This document shows positions 7,277-15,533 of a stretch of 64,000 bases of DNA, piece by piece. The notes under the pieces were generated by a model. That model made no database searches. It was not told the DNA's origin and was given only the letters and a program-made list of their open reading frames with translations. The stretch is from JANXQZ01 sp038225555 (lineage in GTDB: Bacteria > Acidobacteriota > Terriglobia > Bryobacterales > Bryobacteraceae). Position numbers and translations under genes: made by a program. The stretch covers positions 124,001 to 188,000 of the forward strand of contig JBBRRB010000001.1 of the NCBI GenBank assembly GCA_038225555.1, written 5' to 3'. How positions within the stretch are numbered: the stretch's first letter is position 1; each line of letters starts with the position of its first letter.

Positions 7277-10200
7277 CTAGAAAAAAAGCTTTAGAGCCAG
7301 CTGTCCGATCCGCGGATCCTGAGCACTCGTGATGCTTCCGAATCCTCCAGCGCTCTGAGTGACGTTCGGATTGTTGAAATTCTTCCGATTAGCGCTGTTA
7401 AAGAACTCGGCGCGGAATTGCAGCCGCACTCTCTCACGCAACGCAAACTCTTTGAACAGTCCCGTATCCCAGTTCAACAGGTCCGGCCCTCGCAGTATTC
7501 CTTTGCCGGCATTTCCAAACGTCCCGATAGCGGGGAGGCCGAAAGCGGACGGAGACAGGAAGTTCACGCAGGGACCAGTGGGTCCGCAGCCGCCCGGCCC
7601 ATAAGCATTCCCGCCGAGATAATTCGCTCGGTCTGCCCCGATCCCGGTTTGCGACTGGTCCTTTCCGGCCAAAATTGTAAGGGGCCCGCCAGACTGGTAA
7701 GTGAATATTCCGGACCACTGCCATCCTCCAGCCACCGCTCGGAGGAATCGATGCGCGTCGGCGAACTTCGGTAGGTCGTAGACATAGGAGGTGACGAATC
7801 TGTGATTGTGATCAAACTCCGATGGACCTCGATCATACTGATGCCGCCCAGGGAAGTTCCACGGAATAGGCGAGTTGCTGCCTGCGGAAACGCCCGTAAT
7901 GCCCTGTCCGTAGGGCAGAGTGTCAATCGACTTTGACCAAGTGTAGTTGGCGAGCAGTGTCAACCCTTTTGAGAATCGCTTCTGCAGTGTCAATTGCAGT
8001 GAGTTGTATCCGGAATTGATGTCCTGGGAGGCTTGGGAGATAGAGCCGTAAGGTTGAAACGCGCGCCGAGCATCGGTCGAGAGTTTACTGCCGGGCGTAT
8101 ATACCGCCGGATTCAGTTCGGTCGATTCCAGGAGGTGGCGTGATTGGGAACCAACATAGGCGGCTCGCGCCACCCAGTCAGTCGCAAGCTGACGTTCCAG
8201 GATCAGGTTCCACTGATACACCACCGGAGTCAATTCCCTGGCACCATTCGCGGGATCGTAAGTGATCACAAGCACCGGGCCCGGAAAGGGAGAATCCTTC
8301 GGGGGAGGGAAGGGTGACGGGTAGGGATTCACTAGTCCGAGATAGGGATTGCTGAAGCTGCCCTGCGGCTGGGTCAAACTGAACTGGGGACTGAAAGGCG
8401 TAACATCCACGAAGCGGTTGTTGAAGATACCATCCTGTATGGCGTCATAGAAAATGCCTCCTCCTCCGCGCAGACTCATTTTGCCGTCGCCGGTGAGATC
8501 GTAAGCGAATCCCAGACGCGGCGAAAAGTTGTTGAGGCTGGCGTTGGCACCCCACTTCGGGACGCCGGGGTCGCCAGGGAAGAGCAGTCCCGGCGGGGCG
8601 TTCACATATACCTGCGATCGCACGTTCGAGGTGTAATTGCTTACACTGAACTGCTCCACGCGGCCCTTGCGCTCCTGCCACGGGAATTGCGGATCGTAGC
8701 GCAGCCCGAGATTGAGAGTAAGCCGCCGCGAAATGTGGAAATCGTCCTGCAGGTAGCCGCTCCATGAGTTGACTACGTTGTCCTTGAACTCGCCGAAGCC
8801 TTGCGTGAATGTCCGCACGTACCCCAACAAAAAGCTTGCCAAAGCGTCGTTGGTGACATCCGCTGTAAAGCTGTAGGACCCGCTGGTCCGGAACTGGTTC
8901 CGGAGCAGCACCTGGGCGCGGGCGGCGGACGCTCCAAACGAGAGGCTGTGCTTGCCGATTACCCAGTTGAAATCGTCACTGAGATTGTACTGGTTGCGGA
9001 TGAATGCGGCAGGATCGGTCTGGCTGGGATTAAAAAAGCCGGAAACATTGATGCCCGAGATCGTCTTGACTGCCGGCTGATAGAGCTTGGCGCCTAGGTC
9101 GGCCAGGCTGATGCTGCCAGGAGCGGGCCCGCGATTCGAGGTCTCACGCGAGAAACTAATGCGGACCTCGTTGAGTGCCGTGGCGCTGACCACGTGCGTC
9201 TCGCTGAGCAGCGCGTTTTGCGAATTGATCATCGAGAAGTTAGAGTTACTCAGATAATTGGTCTTATCCAGGAAGCCCATGTTTTGAAAACGGTCAAAGA
9301 AATAGCGGCCCGTCAACCGGTCCTTTTCAGAGAAGGAATGGTCGACTCGGCCCAGGTACTCGTTGAAATTTTGGGCGAGCGGGACCGAGTAGAAAATGCG
9401 CCCGTTGCCGCCCGGAACGATGGGAATGTACTTGAGAAGGGCCAGAGCCGCAGGATCGAGGCGATTCGCTGGAATCTTGTTGCCGGGGAAAGCGGTGCCC
9501 GTAAGCGGATCGATGATGGTAGTGGCCTTAGCGAAAGGATTCGCCGGATCCGACGCGTTCAGGACGTTCGAAAAATCCCCATTCACATTGGCGGCGGTCG
9601 GTGCAATAAAGCTGGTAGTGCCGCCGATGTTGCGGATGCGCGTACCCTGATATCCAAAAAAGAAGAAATCTTTATTCTTGCCATTGAACAGATGCGGGAT
9701 CACGATGGGGCCGCCGATGGTGCCTCCGAACTGATTGCGCTTCAACTGGTCGCGCGTGGGAGCGAAGAAGTTTCGCGCGTTGAACTCCGCGTTGCGAACG
9801 AATTCGAATGCGTTGCCATGCACTTCATTGGACCCCGCCCGCGTGATAACGTTAACCACTCCGCCAGCGTTGCCGCCATACTTCGCCGAGTAGTTCGCCG
9901 TCTGTACGCTGAACTCCTGCAAGGCGTCGGGGAACGGGAACGGCTGATTGACATTGGTATACAAGTCGTTGTTGCTGGCGCCATCCAGACGGAAGCTCAC
10001 CTGGTTCTGGCGGGACCCGTTAGTGGACACCGTAACGGTGCTGGGAAACGTCTTCGTGTTGCCCTGATCGGCATCGGTGCCCGGTGCCGGAATAGCCCCC
10101 GCAACGACGAGCAACAGCGATGCGGCATTGCGGCCATTAAGCGGCAGCTCCACTACGCGGCGCTGATCCACCACCTCATTCACCGTAGACGTCGCCGTAT

Positions 10201-10582
10201 TCACCTGACTCGCTTCGGCTTTCACCTCCACCATTTCGGCGGATTGCTGCACGGAAACGGCCTGGTTGAGAGTCACGCTCTCGTCAGCTTGGAGAATGAT
10301 GCCCTTGCGCACCGAGGCGGCAAATCCCGCAGCCTCGATCGTGACCGTGTAAGTGGATGGACGCAGTCCAGGGACGACGTAGTATCCCTGGTCGTTCGCA
10401 TTGGTTTCACGCGAGTTGGAAGTAGCTTCGTCAGTTACTTTCACCTTCGCCGCAGGGATTACCGCGCCAGTGCTATCAGTAACCGTCCCGACGATGGTTC
10501 CAAAACCCTGGCCAAAACCGAGGGCTGAAAAGGAAAGCGCAAGAGCGAGTCCTGCGAGAGTACGCAAAAAACGGCGATTCAT
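7277..10582 (-). CDS. TonB-dependent receptor, Oar-like, with carboxypeptidase-regulatory-like domain
   Basis: A 1101-residue outer-membrane protein. Residues 1-24 form a signal peptide. Residues about 25-110 form a carboxypeptidase regulatory-like (CarboxypepD_reg/CNA-B-type) domain (GTIVGTVTDSTGAVIPAAKV...). A plug domain follows (VVELPLNGRNAASLLLV near residue 145) and then a long beta-barrel with the aromatic C-terminus QLALKLFF typical of BamA substrates. Acidobacteria carry many such receptors, usually thought to import oligosaccharides or other large substrates; the ligand here is unknown. AAGGGG lies about seven bases before the ATG. It is separated by about 60 bases from the phosphatase gene upstream and may be in the same transcript. 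Confidence 0.9.
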   Translation of the reverse strand: MNRRFLRTLAGLALALSFSALGFGQGFGTIVGTVTDSTGAVIPAAKVKVTDEATSNSRETNANDQGYYVVPGLRPSTYTVTIEAAGFAASVRKGIILQADESVTLNQAVSVQQSAEMVEVKAEASQVNTATSTVNEVVDQRRVVELPLNGRNAASLLLVVAGAIPAPGTDADQGNTKTFPSTVTVSTNGSRQNQVSFRLDGASNNDLYTNVNQPFPFPDALQEFSVQTANYSAKYGGNAGGVVNVITRAGSNEVHGNAFEFVRNAEFNARNFFAPTRDQLKRNQFGGTIGGPIVIPHLFNGKNKDFFFFGYQGTRIRNIGGTTSFIAPTAANVNGDFSNVLNASDPANPFAKATTIIDPLTGTAFPGNKIPANRLDPAALALLKYIPIVPGGNGRIFYSVPLAQNFNEYLGRVDHSFSEKDRLTGRYFFDRFQNMGFLDKTNYLSNSNFSMINSQNALLSETHVVSATALNEVRISFSRETSNRGPAPGSISLADLGAKLYQPAVKTISGINVSGFFNPSQTDPAAFIRNQYNLSDDFNWVIGKHSLSFGASAARAQVLLRNQFRTSGSYSFTADVTNDALASFLLGYVRTFTQGFGEFKDNVVNSWSGYLQDDFHISRRLTLNLGLRYDPQFPWQERKGRVEQFSVSNYTSNVRSQVYVNAPPGLLFPGDPGVPKWGANASLNNFSPRLGFAYDLTGDGKMSLRGGGGIFYDAIQDGIFNNRFVDVTPFSPQFSLTQPQGSFSNPYLGLVNPYPSPFPPPKDSPFPGPVLVITYDPANGARELTPVVYQWNLILERQLATDWVARAAYVGSQSRHLLESTELNPAVYTPGSKLSTDARRAFQPYGSISQASQDINSGYNSLQLTLQKRFSKGLTLLANYTWSKSIDTLPYGQGITGVSAGSNSPIPWNFPGRHQYDRGPSEFDHNHRFVTSYVYDLPKFADAHRFLRAVAGGWQWSGIFTYQSGGPLTILAGKDQSQTGIGADRANYLGGNAYGPGGCGPTGPCVNFLSPSAFGLPAIGTFGNAGKGILRGPDLLNWDTGLFKEFALRERVRLQFRAEFFNSANRKNFNNPNVTQSAGGFGSITSAQDPRIGQLALKLFF

Positions 10583-10646
10583 GGCCGCACCCCTTATTGG
10601 TTCAATAATACTCCGTTAAGCAGCGGGATTGCAGACGCCGTTTGCT

Positions 10647-11624
10647 TCACACCGAAATAGCGCGGCCCAGGACAAATAACGTCACATCGTCCGCCTTGGG
10701 AATATTGCACCGGAAATTTGCCAGGTCCTTGCGGCACGCATCCAAGAGCTCGGCGGGACTCGATACTTGCTTGCCGACTAATTCGCGAAGTCTGACCGTG
10801 CCATACTCGCTGCCTCCGGCGTCGGTCGCTTCCGAAACGCCATCGGAATAGATCAGCATCCTTTGCCCTGGTTCCATATGCAACTGAGTGACGGAGAACT
10901 TGCCGCTGCCGAACATGCCAATGGGAAGGTCCGAGCCTTCCAGCGTCGTCACGCTGCCATCCCTCACGAATAGTGGAGCTGGGTGACCCGCGTTAGAAAT
11001 CTCCATGGTTCCGTCGGATAGAACTCGCCCGCAAACCAGCGTCGCGTATTGATTCGGCAGGGTGCTCTCCGAAAATAGGCGGCTGGCGTTTTCAAGAATG
11101 TTCTCGAGCGGAAGCCCGACAGCGATTAGAGTACGGAACATAGCATGCAGGTGGGCCATCAACATGGAGGCGGCAACCCCCTTTCCGGACACGTCGCCGA
11201 CAGCGAAGTATAGGCCCGCCTCGCCCGCATCGATTATGTCGCAGTAGTCTCCGCTAACCAGGCCCGCGGGCTCATAGTGATAACACAGATGCCATCCATA
11301 GCGGTTAAGGCTCCCAACCGGCAGCAATCCGCGCTGCACCTGGGCCGCAAGCTGGAGGTCCTGCTCCAAGTCATCCTTCTCCTTCTGGTTCAGGTGATCC
11401 AAGCAAAATCGAGTTAACGGATCAGTGATGAGCCGGTCGCATTCGATCGTGTCGAGGCACGACTCGCAAATACCAAACGAACCGTTTTCGATCTTCCCGA
11501 GCGCGCGATCCACCTCTTGAAGCAAAACGTTGAGACGGTCTGAATGGTTGGATACCTGAACTGCGTGCTTCAGTTTGTGCCTGCGATCCAGCAACTGCTG
11601 TCGCATGAAGTCATCGATCACCAT
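10647..11624 (-). CDS. PP2C/SpoIIE-type serine phosphatase with DksA-like zinc finger
   Basis: A 325-residue cytoplasmic protein. The N-terminal part (1-85) is helical and contains a DksA/TraR-type zinc finger with ligands Cys53, Cys56, Cys74 and His77. The rest is an RsbU/SpoIIE phosphatase: VSGDYCD, FAVGDVSGKGVAAS, SNAGHPAP, IYSDGVSEA and DDVTLFVL supply the metal-binding aspartates. RsbU-like phosphatases release anti-sigma-factor antagonists from phosphorylation, so a stress-response or sigma-factor partner switch is likely. Start choice: ATG 11624 lies just after AGGGG; GTG at 11618 has better spacing and is an alternative. A longer frame reading back through the upstream gene is rejected. 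Confidence 0.85.
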   Translation of the reverse strand: MVIDDFMRQQLLDRRHKLKHAVQVSNHSDRLNVLLQEVDRALGKIENGSFGICESCLDTIECDRLITDPLTRFCLDHLNQKEKDDLEQDLQLAAQVQRGLLPVGSLNRYGWHLCYHYEPAGLVSGDYCDIIDAGEAGLYFAVGDVSGKGVAASMLMAHLHAMFRTLIAVGLPLENILENASRLFSESTLPNQYATLVCGRVLSDGTMEISNAGHPAPLFVRDGSVTTLEGSDLPIGMFGSGKFSVTQLHMEPGQRMLIYSDGVSEATDAGGSEYGTVRLRELVGKQVSSPAELLDACRKDLANFRCNIPKADDVTLFVLGRAISV

Positions 11625-11698
11625 GACCCCTATGGATTCGGGATCGTCGCTCGAAGATGCGAATATAATCTGATCAGCCGCCCCGCGTTCGCCTTGCC

Positions 11699-13474
11699 TT
11701 ACTGCGTCGAGGTCGAGAGGAAATCGGAGACGGTGAGATTGCGGAAGTCCAGCTTGCGGCGCATGTCTCCATGCTTGATCAGCAGTTGCTCGGAATCTAC
11801 TGCCGCCTCCAGAAACGGTCCGCCGAAGAGCGGCCATTTTGCGTAATCGAGCGGAATCCCGCCAAGCTTGGGAGTTTCACCATACGTAAACTCGATCAAC
11901 TTGCCGCGAAGCGATTGGAAGCGAACCATCGGCTTCGGATCGACACTCACGCTTAAAGGCAGAGCCAAAATCGCCAGCCGAAACGCATCCAGATCGGCAA
12001 ACTCCGAGGCAGCGGCCACCTGCATCACGACCCCATTCTTTCGATAAGGACTGAATAGCCGTCGACCGCCTCCTTCGAGTGGCTTCCACATGTAGGGCTG
12101 CAGCGGACGGAACGCGATGAGTGCTTCTCCGCCACGTGCGAAGATCCAGCCTGATGCGTCTTCGCGAACCTCGTTCAGATCTTTCGAGAAGAAGCCGTTG
12201 ATATGCGGAAACCGGGCGCCCGCGTCCACATCGTATAGAGCGATCAACGTGTCCCGATCCTGCACGATCTTCTCGTAAGGCGACCCTCCTGAGAATTTAT
12301 CCGGCGAATCGTACATCTTCTTCGATCGGACTACGCCCTCTACCGCCGCATCTGGCCCAAACACGAAGTAGGTCTGCAACTCCCTCACCGACGAATGCGG
12401 ATTCAGAGCGAACAGGATGTTTTGCACTCCGCGAGCATCCGGAACGGACCACGTCACATCCCAGGAGTGCTGCTGGATCGGTTGTAATACGCCACCCTGG
12501 TCCGAGCTCACTGCATACTCGCGGCGCATGTAGGTAGTCTTGTACACCGGGCCATTGCGCTCGTCATGAAAGCGCCAGCGATTGCGGGTTCGCTTCCGCT
12601 CGTAATGTGTGTAAGGCAGTGAGCGATCAGTCGCGATGCGGCGCAGGATTTCTGGAGGCTCATAAGCGCTCGCCAGGGCGTAGTAGAGCGGGTAGGAATT
12701 GAAGGGGTTATTCGGACGCCCGATGCCGAACCACAGCCAGCCGAAATCGGTGGCGACATTTGCCCATCTCTCAAGCAGTTGCTTGTCGTACACCCGCGAC
12801 TGGGCGCCCACGAAGACTCCGTCCAGATTTTCCGGCGCATAGTCGGCAATGAGGTAATCGAGCATCATGGTCGCCCGTTTCTTCATGGCCGGATCCTTCG
12901 CCCATGCCGAGAGATACGACATCGGAATCAAGTACACGCCCATGTAGTGAGGCGAATCGTATTCACCTTGGCCCCGAGTCGTAGTGAGCTTTACCCACGA
13001 TTCGATCCACTGCCCCGCCTCCTTGAGATTCTCTTCGGATGATTTGCCCGTGTACCATTCGTCACCGCCCCGGTCGGGCCACATCTGCGCCGCGAGGTAG
13101 AGCGACGTGTAATAAAGCAGCCAGTGATTCTCCGTATCGCCGCGATAGGGCATGTATGTTTTCCACGCTCGCCGCAACTTCAGGCGCGCCGAGTCTGTGA
13201 GCTGGCCGCGATCGAGATAGATCACCGCTGTTACCGGAAACATCCAGAACATGTCGCCGCTGGGCGAGGCCAGCAGCTCTTCGAGACGCTTGGAACACCA
13301 GGCCGGATCTTCGCGGAGCCACAGTCTCGATGCGATCGTGGCATAACCTGAATCACCGGTCTTGGGATGCGCGTACATGCCAATGATGGCGCGCGCCCGG
13401 TCGTTAAACGGAGGCGGCTCCGCCGCAGGCAGCCGGAGGGAAAACAGCATCAGTAATGCCGCGCCTCGTTTCAT
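11699..13474 (-). CDS. Exported protein of unknown function, possibly alpha/alpha-toroid plus beta-sandwich
   Basis: A 591-residue protein with a signal peptide (KRGAALLMLFSLRLPAAE). Residues about 25-290 are helix-rich with aromatic and acidic residues spaced as in (alpha/alpha) toroid lyases or glycosidases; residues about 300-580 are strand-rich. This two-part layout recalls heparinase- and alginate-lyase-type enzymes, but no signature motif is recognised, so the assignment is only structural. The stop of the upstream gene overlaps its ATG (ATGA, 13471-13474), so the two are translated together. Both products are exported and could act on the same extracellular substrate. Confidence 0.65.
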   Translation of the reverse strand: MKRGAALLMLFSLRLPAAEPPPFNDRARAIIGMYAHPKTGDSGYATIASRLWLREDPAWCSKRLEELLASPSGDMFWMFPVTAVIYLDRGQLTDSARLKLRRAWKTYMPYRGDTENHWLLYYTSLYLAAQMWPDRGGDEWYTGKSSEENLKEAGQWIESWVKLTTTRGQGEYDSPHYMGVYLIPMSYLSAWAKDPAMKKRATMMLDYLIADYAPENLDGVFVGAQSRVYDKQLLERWANVATDFGWLWFGIGRPNNPFNSYPLYYALASAYEPPEILRRIATDRSLPYTHYERKRTRNRWRFHDERNGPVYKTTYMRREYAVSSDQGGVLQPIQQHSWDVTWSVPDARGVQNILFALNPHSSVRELQTYFVFGPDAAVEGVVRSKKMYDSPDKFSGGSPYEKIVQDRDTLIALYDVDAGARFPHINGFFSKDLNEVREDASGWIFARGGEALIAFRPLQPYMWKPLEGGGRRLFSPYRKNGVVMQVAAASEFADLDAFRLAILALPLSVSVDPKPMVRFQSLRGKLIEFTYGETPKLGGIPLDYAKWPLFGGPFLEAAVDSEQLLIKHGDMRRKLDFRNLTVSDFLSTSTQ

Positions 13475-14460
13475 TTATGGTTGCCCTCCGGAATGAATTT
13501 CATGCGAGGGATCTGGCTTCCCTCGAGGCCGGCTTTCTTCCAGCTTGCGCCCGCGTCATCAGAGACATACAGAGCTTCCTCCTGAATGCTGGCGTAGAGA
13601 CGGCCGGAATGGTCCGGGTCAAACGCAACGCTCCAAGCGTCTGGTCGCGGCAAACCGGAATTGCGAAGCTGCCACGTCTTACCGGCGTCCATTGAAACAG
13701 CTACGCCGATCCCCCATCCCGCAACCGCGATCCGCTCCTTGCTAGCCGGATCGAAGGCAATGTCATAGAGGTTGTGGCCAACGCCAATTGCACCGCCGCT
13801 GCTCTCGAAGCTAAGCCCGCAGTCGCGCGAGCCGAACAGGCCCCCTTGTTCGGTGACGGCCAGCCAACGGCACGGGTCGTGGGGCGATTGTTCGAGATGC
13901 ATGATCTGGAAACCGGAGGCGCCTGCCAATTTCCAGTGGGCTCCCCCATCCTCGCTGCGAAAAATGCCCTCTTCGTTGCCGGCCAGCAGGACTGCCGCGC
14001 GGCTCCGATCAACGCGAATCGCTTCGGTGAATTTCCGGTGGAGGGTGCCGCCGATCTCCCGCCAGGTTGCCCCGGAATCCGGGCTAAAACGAATGCCAGC
14101 GCAATGCGCAAAATAGATCGCCCCGGGAGCGTGCGGATCTACCGAAACATCGCGCAGTTCGGTGACGTCGCTGCCGGTCAGAATCTTCCAGCGTTGTCCA
14201 TGTTCGGACGCGCGGATCAGGCCGTTTCCCGCCGCGATGTAAATGATGGAAGGATCCGCGGGATCGTAATCGAGTCCGAAAACGAAGGGGTGATTGTAGC
14301 CCTCATGTTTCCATTCGCCAGTCGCGTCACGAGCAAACATTCCGCTGGGCAGCAGCTTCGCCCCGACCACGTATTCGCGAGTCATGGCGGTGCAAGTGTA
14401 AAGGGTGTGTTGAGCGGCCAGCGGCAAGGTTCCCGCCACCAACCAAAAGAACAAGCGCAT
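13471..14460 (-). CDS. Exported BNR/VPS10-like beta-propeller protein
   Basis: A 329-residue protein beginning with a signal peptide (RLFFWLVAGTLPLAAQ). It contains repeated Asp-box-type elements: SPDSGATWREI, SEDGGAHWKL, SMDAGKTWQLR and SDDAGASWKKAG, each followed by a FDP or similar turn, as in sialidase/sortilin-like and YCF48-like propellers. No sialidase catalytic arginines can be identified, so it is more likely a binding or structural propeller. ATG 14460 was chosen because it begins the signal peptide; the frame runs another 69 bases upstream without an export signal and into the promoter of the divergent operon. It is coupled to the downstream gene by ATGA. Confidence 0.7.
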   Translation of the reverse strand: MRLFFWLVAGTLPLAAQHTLYTCTAMTREYVVGAKLLPSGMFARDATGEWKHEGYNHPFVFGLDYDPADPSIIYIAAGNGLIRASEHGQRWKILTGSDVTELRDVSVDPHAPGAIYFAHCAGIRFSPDSGATWREIGGTLHRKFTEAIRVDRSRAAVLLAGNEEGIFRSEDGGAHWKLAGASGFQIMHLEQSPHDPCRWLAVTEQGGLFGSRDCGLSFESSGGAIGVGHNLYDIAFDPASKERIAVAGWGIGVAVSMDAGKTWQLRNSGLPRPDAWSVAFDPDHSGRLYASIQEEALYVSDDAGASWKKAGLEGSQIPRMKFIPEGNHK

Positions 14461-14496
14461 TAGTGGAACTAATGTATCAGTGTCGTGAGGCCACGC

Positions 14497-14502
14497 TATA
14501 AT
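14497..14502 (+). promoter_or_regulatory. -10 element of the pyrimidine-catabolism operon
   Basis: A perfect TATAAT lies 16 bases before ATG 14519, giving a very short leader. No clear -35 hexamer is visible. The position supports ATG 14519 rather than the earlier in-frame ATG at 14501, which overlaps this hexamer. Confidence 0.45.
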
Positions 14503-14518
14503 GAGACCTCTTAAAATC

Positions 14519-15388
14519 ATGCCGCGCATTGTTCGCTGTTCTCTGATTCAGGCTGCTAACGCCGCATCCCCCGACCTGCCGCTCCAGCACGTCAAACAGG
14601 CAATGATCGACAAGCACGTCGAGTTCATCGCCCTGGCGGCCGGAGCCGGTTCGCAGCTAACCTGCTTGCAGGAGATCTTCTACGGTCCCTACTTCTGCGC
14701 CGAACAGAACACGCGCTGGTACGACTTTACCGAGCAAATTCCGGACGGACCCACCGTCCGACTGATGCAGGATCTCGCACGCAAGCACCGCATGGCCCTG
14801 ATCGTTCCCATCTACGAAATCGAGCAGGAGGGGGTGTACTACAACACCGCCGCAGTGATCGGCTCGGATGGAACGTATCTCGGCAAGTATCGCAAGACGC
14901 ACATCCCGCATGTGGCGCCAGGCTTCTGGGAGAAGTTTTACTTCCGGCCCGGCAACCTCGGCTACCCGACCTTCGATCTTGGCTTTGCCCGTATCGGCGT
15001 TTACATCTGCTACGACCGCCACTTCCCGGAAGGCGCTCGTGCCCTGGGCCTGAATGGCGCCGAGATCGTTTTTAACCCATCTGCCACGGTTACCGGTCTT
15101 AGCGACCATCTCTGGAAAATCGAGCAGCCTGCGCACGCCGTCGCCAACGGGTATTTCATCGCCGCCCTCAATCGAGTGGGGGTGGAAGCCCCCTGGAACA
15201 TAGGAGAGTTTTACGGGTCCAGCTACTTCTGCAATCCTCGCGGAGAAATCATTACCCAGGCATCGCGCGACCAGGATGAAGTGCTCACGGCCGACCTGGA
15301 TCTGGACATGATCGCTCAAGTGCGCAAGACTTGGCAGTTTTTCCGCGATCGGCGTCCCGATACGTACGAATCGCTCGTGAGGCCGTAG
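14519..15388 (+). CDS. Beta-ureidopropionase (N-carbamoyl-beta-alanine amidohydrolase)
   Basis: A 289-residue nitrilase-superfamily enzyme that would release beta-alanine (or beta-aminoisobutyrate), CO2 and ammonia from the N-carbamoyl compound, the last hydrolytic step of reductive pyrimidine breakdown. The catalytic triad is visible: Glu52 in LQEIFYGPYF, Lys126 in KYRKTHIP and Cys164 in YICYDRHFPE. The downstream order (PreT, PreA, dihydropyrimidinase, NCS1 permease) makes the substrate assignment strong, although N-carbamoyl-amino-acid amidases share the same fold. It is the first gene of the operon; an 88-bp structured repeat separates it from preT. Confidence 0.88.
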   Translation: MPRIVRCSLIQAANAASPDLPLQHVKQAMIDKHVEFIALAAGAGSQLTCLQEIFYGPYFCAEQNTRWYDFTEQIPDGPTVRLMQDLARKHRMALIVPIYEIEQEGVYYNTAAVIGSDGTYLGKYRKTHIPHVAPGFWEKFYFRPGNLGYPTFDLGFARIGVYICYDRHFPEGARALGLNGAEIVFNPSATVTGLSDHLWKIEQPAHAVANGYFIAALNRVGVEAPWNIGEFYGSSYFCNPRGEIITQASRDQDEVLTADLDLDMIAQVRKTWQFFRDRRPDTYESLVRP

Positions 15389-15419
15389 GAACTGGAATGA
15401 GTCAAACGTTCCAACTCAT

Positions 15420-15507
15420 GTGGGGCAGGCAATCTTGCCTGCGGACACGCTTTCCAGCGTGTCCTGCCGCCTGGAAAGGCGGCTGCAGCCAGGATTGGCT
15501 GCCCCAC
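15420..15507. repeat. 88-bp cloverleaf-like REP element, four hairpins in an outer stem
   Basis: Outer arms GTGGGGCAG (15420-15428) and CTGCCCCAC (15499-15507) are perfect inverted repeats. They enclose four hairpins side by side: 15425-15442 (8-bp stem), 15443-15464 (9-bp stem, loop TTCC), 15466-15483 (7-bp stem, loop GGAA) and 15485-15502 (7-bp stem, loop GGAT). The outer arms and the first and last hairpins compete for the same bases, so two folds are possible. A shorter relative sits at 51743-51784. This has the look of a dispersed intergenic REP/BIME or MITE family. Between two genes of one operon it may also stabilise or attenuate the mRNA. Confidence 0.75.
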
Positions 15508-15533
15508 GAGCCCTCTCGTAAGGGATCCTGAAC

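Noticed and set aside
9194..10528. Long open frame of about 440 codons on the plus strand within the TonB receptor gene
   Set aside because: It lies antisense to a well-supported receptor; its translation is rich in Arg/His/Glu without domain patterns, as expected for a codon-bias shadow in GC-rich DNA.
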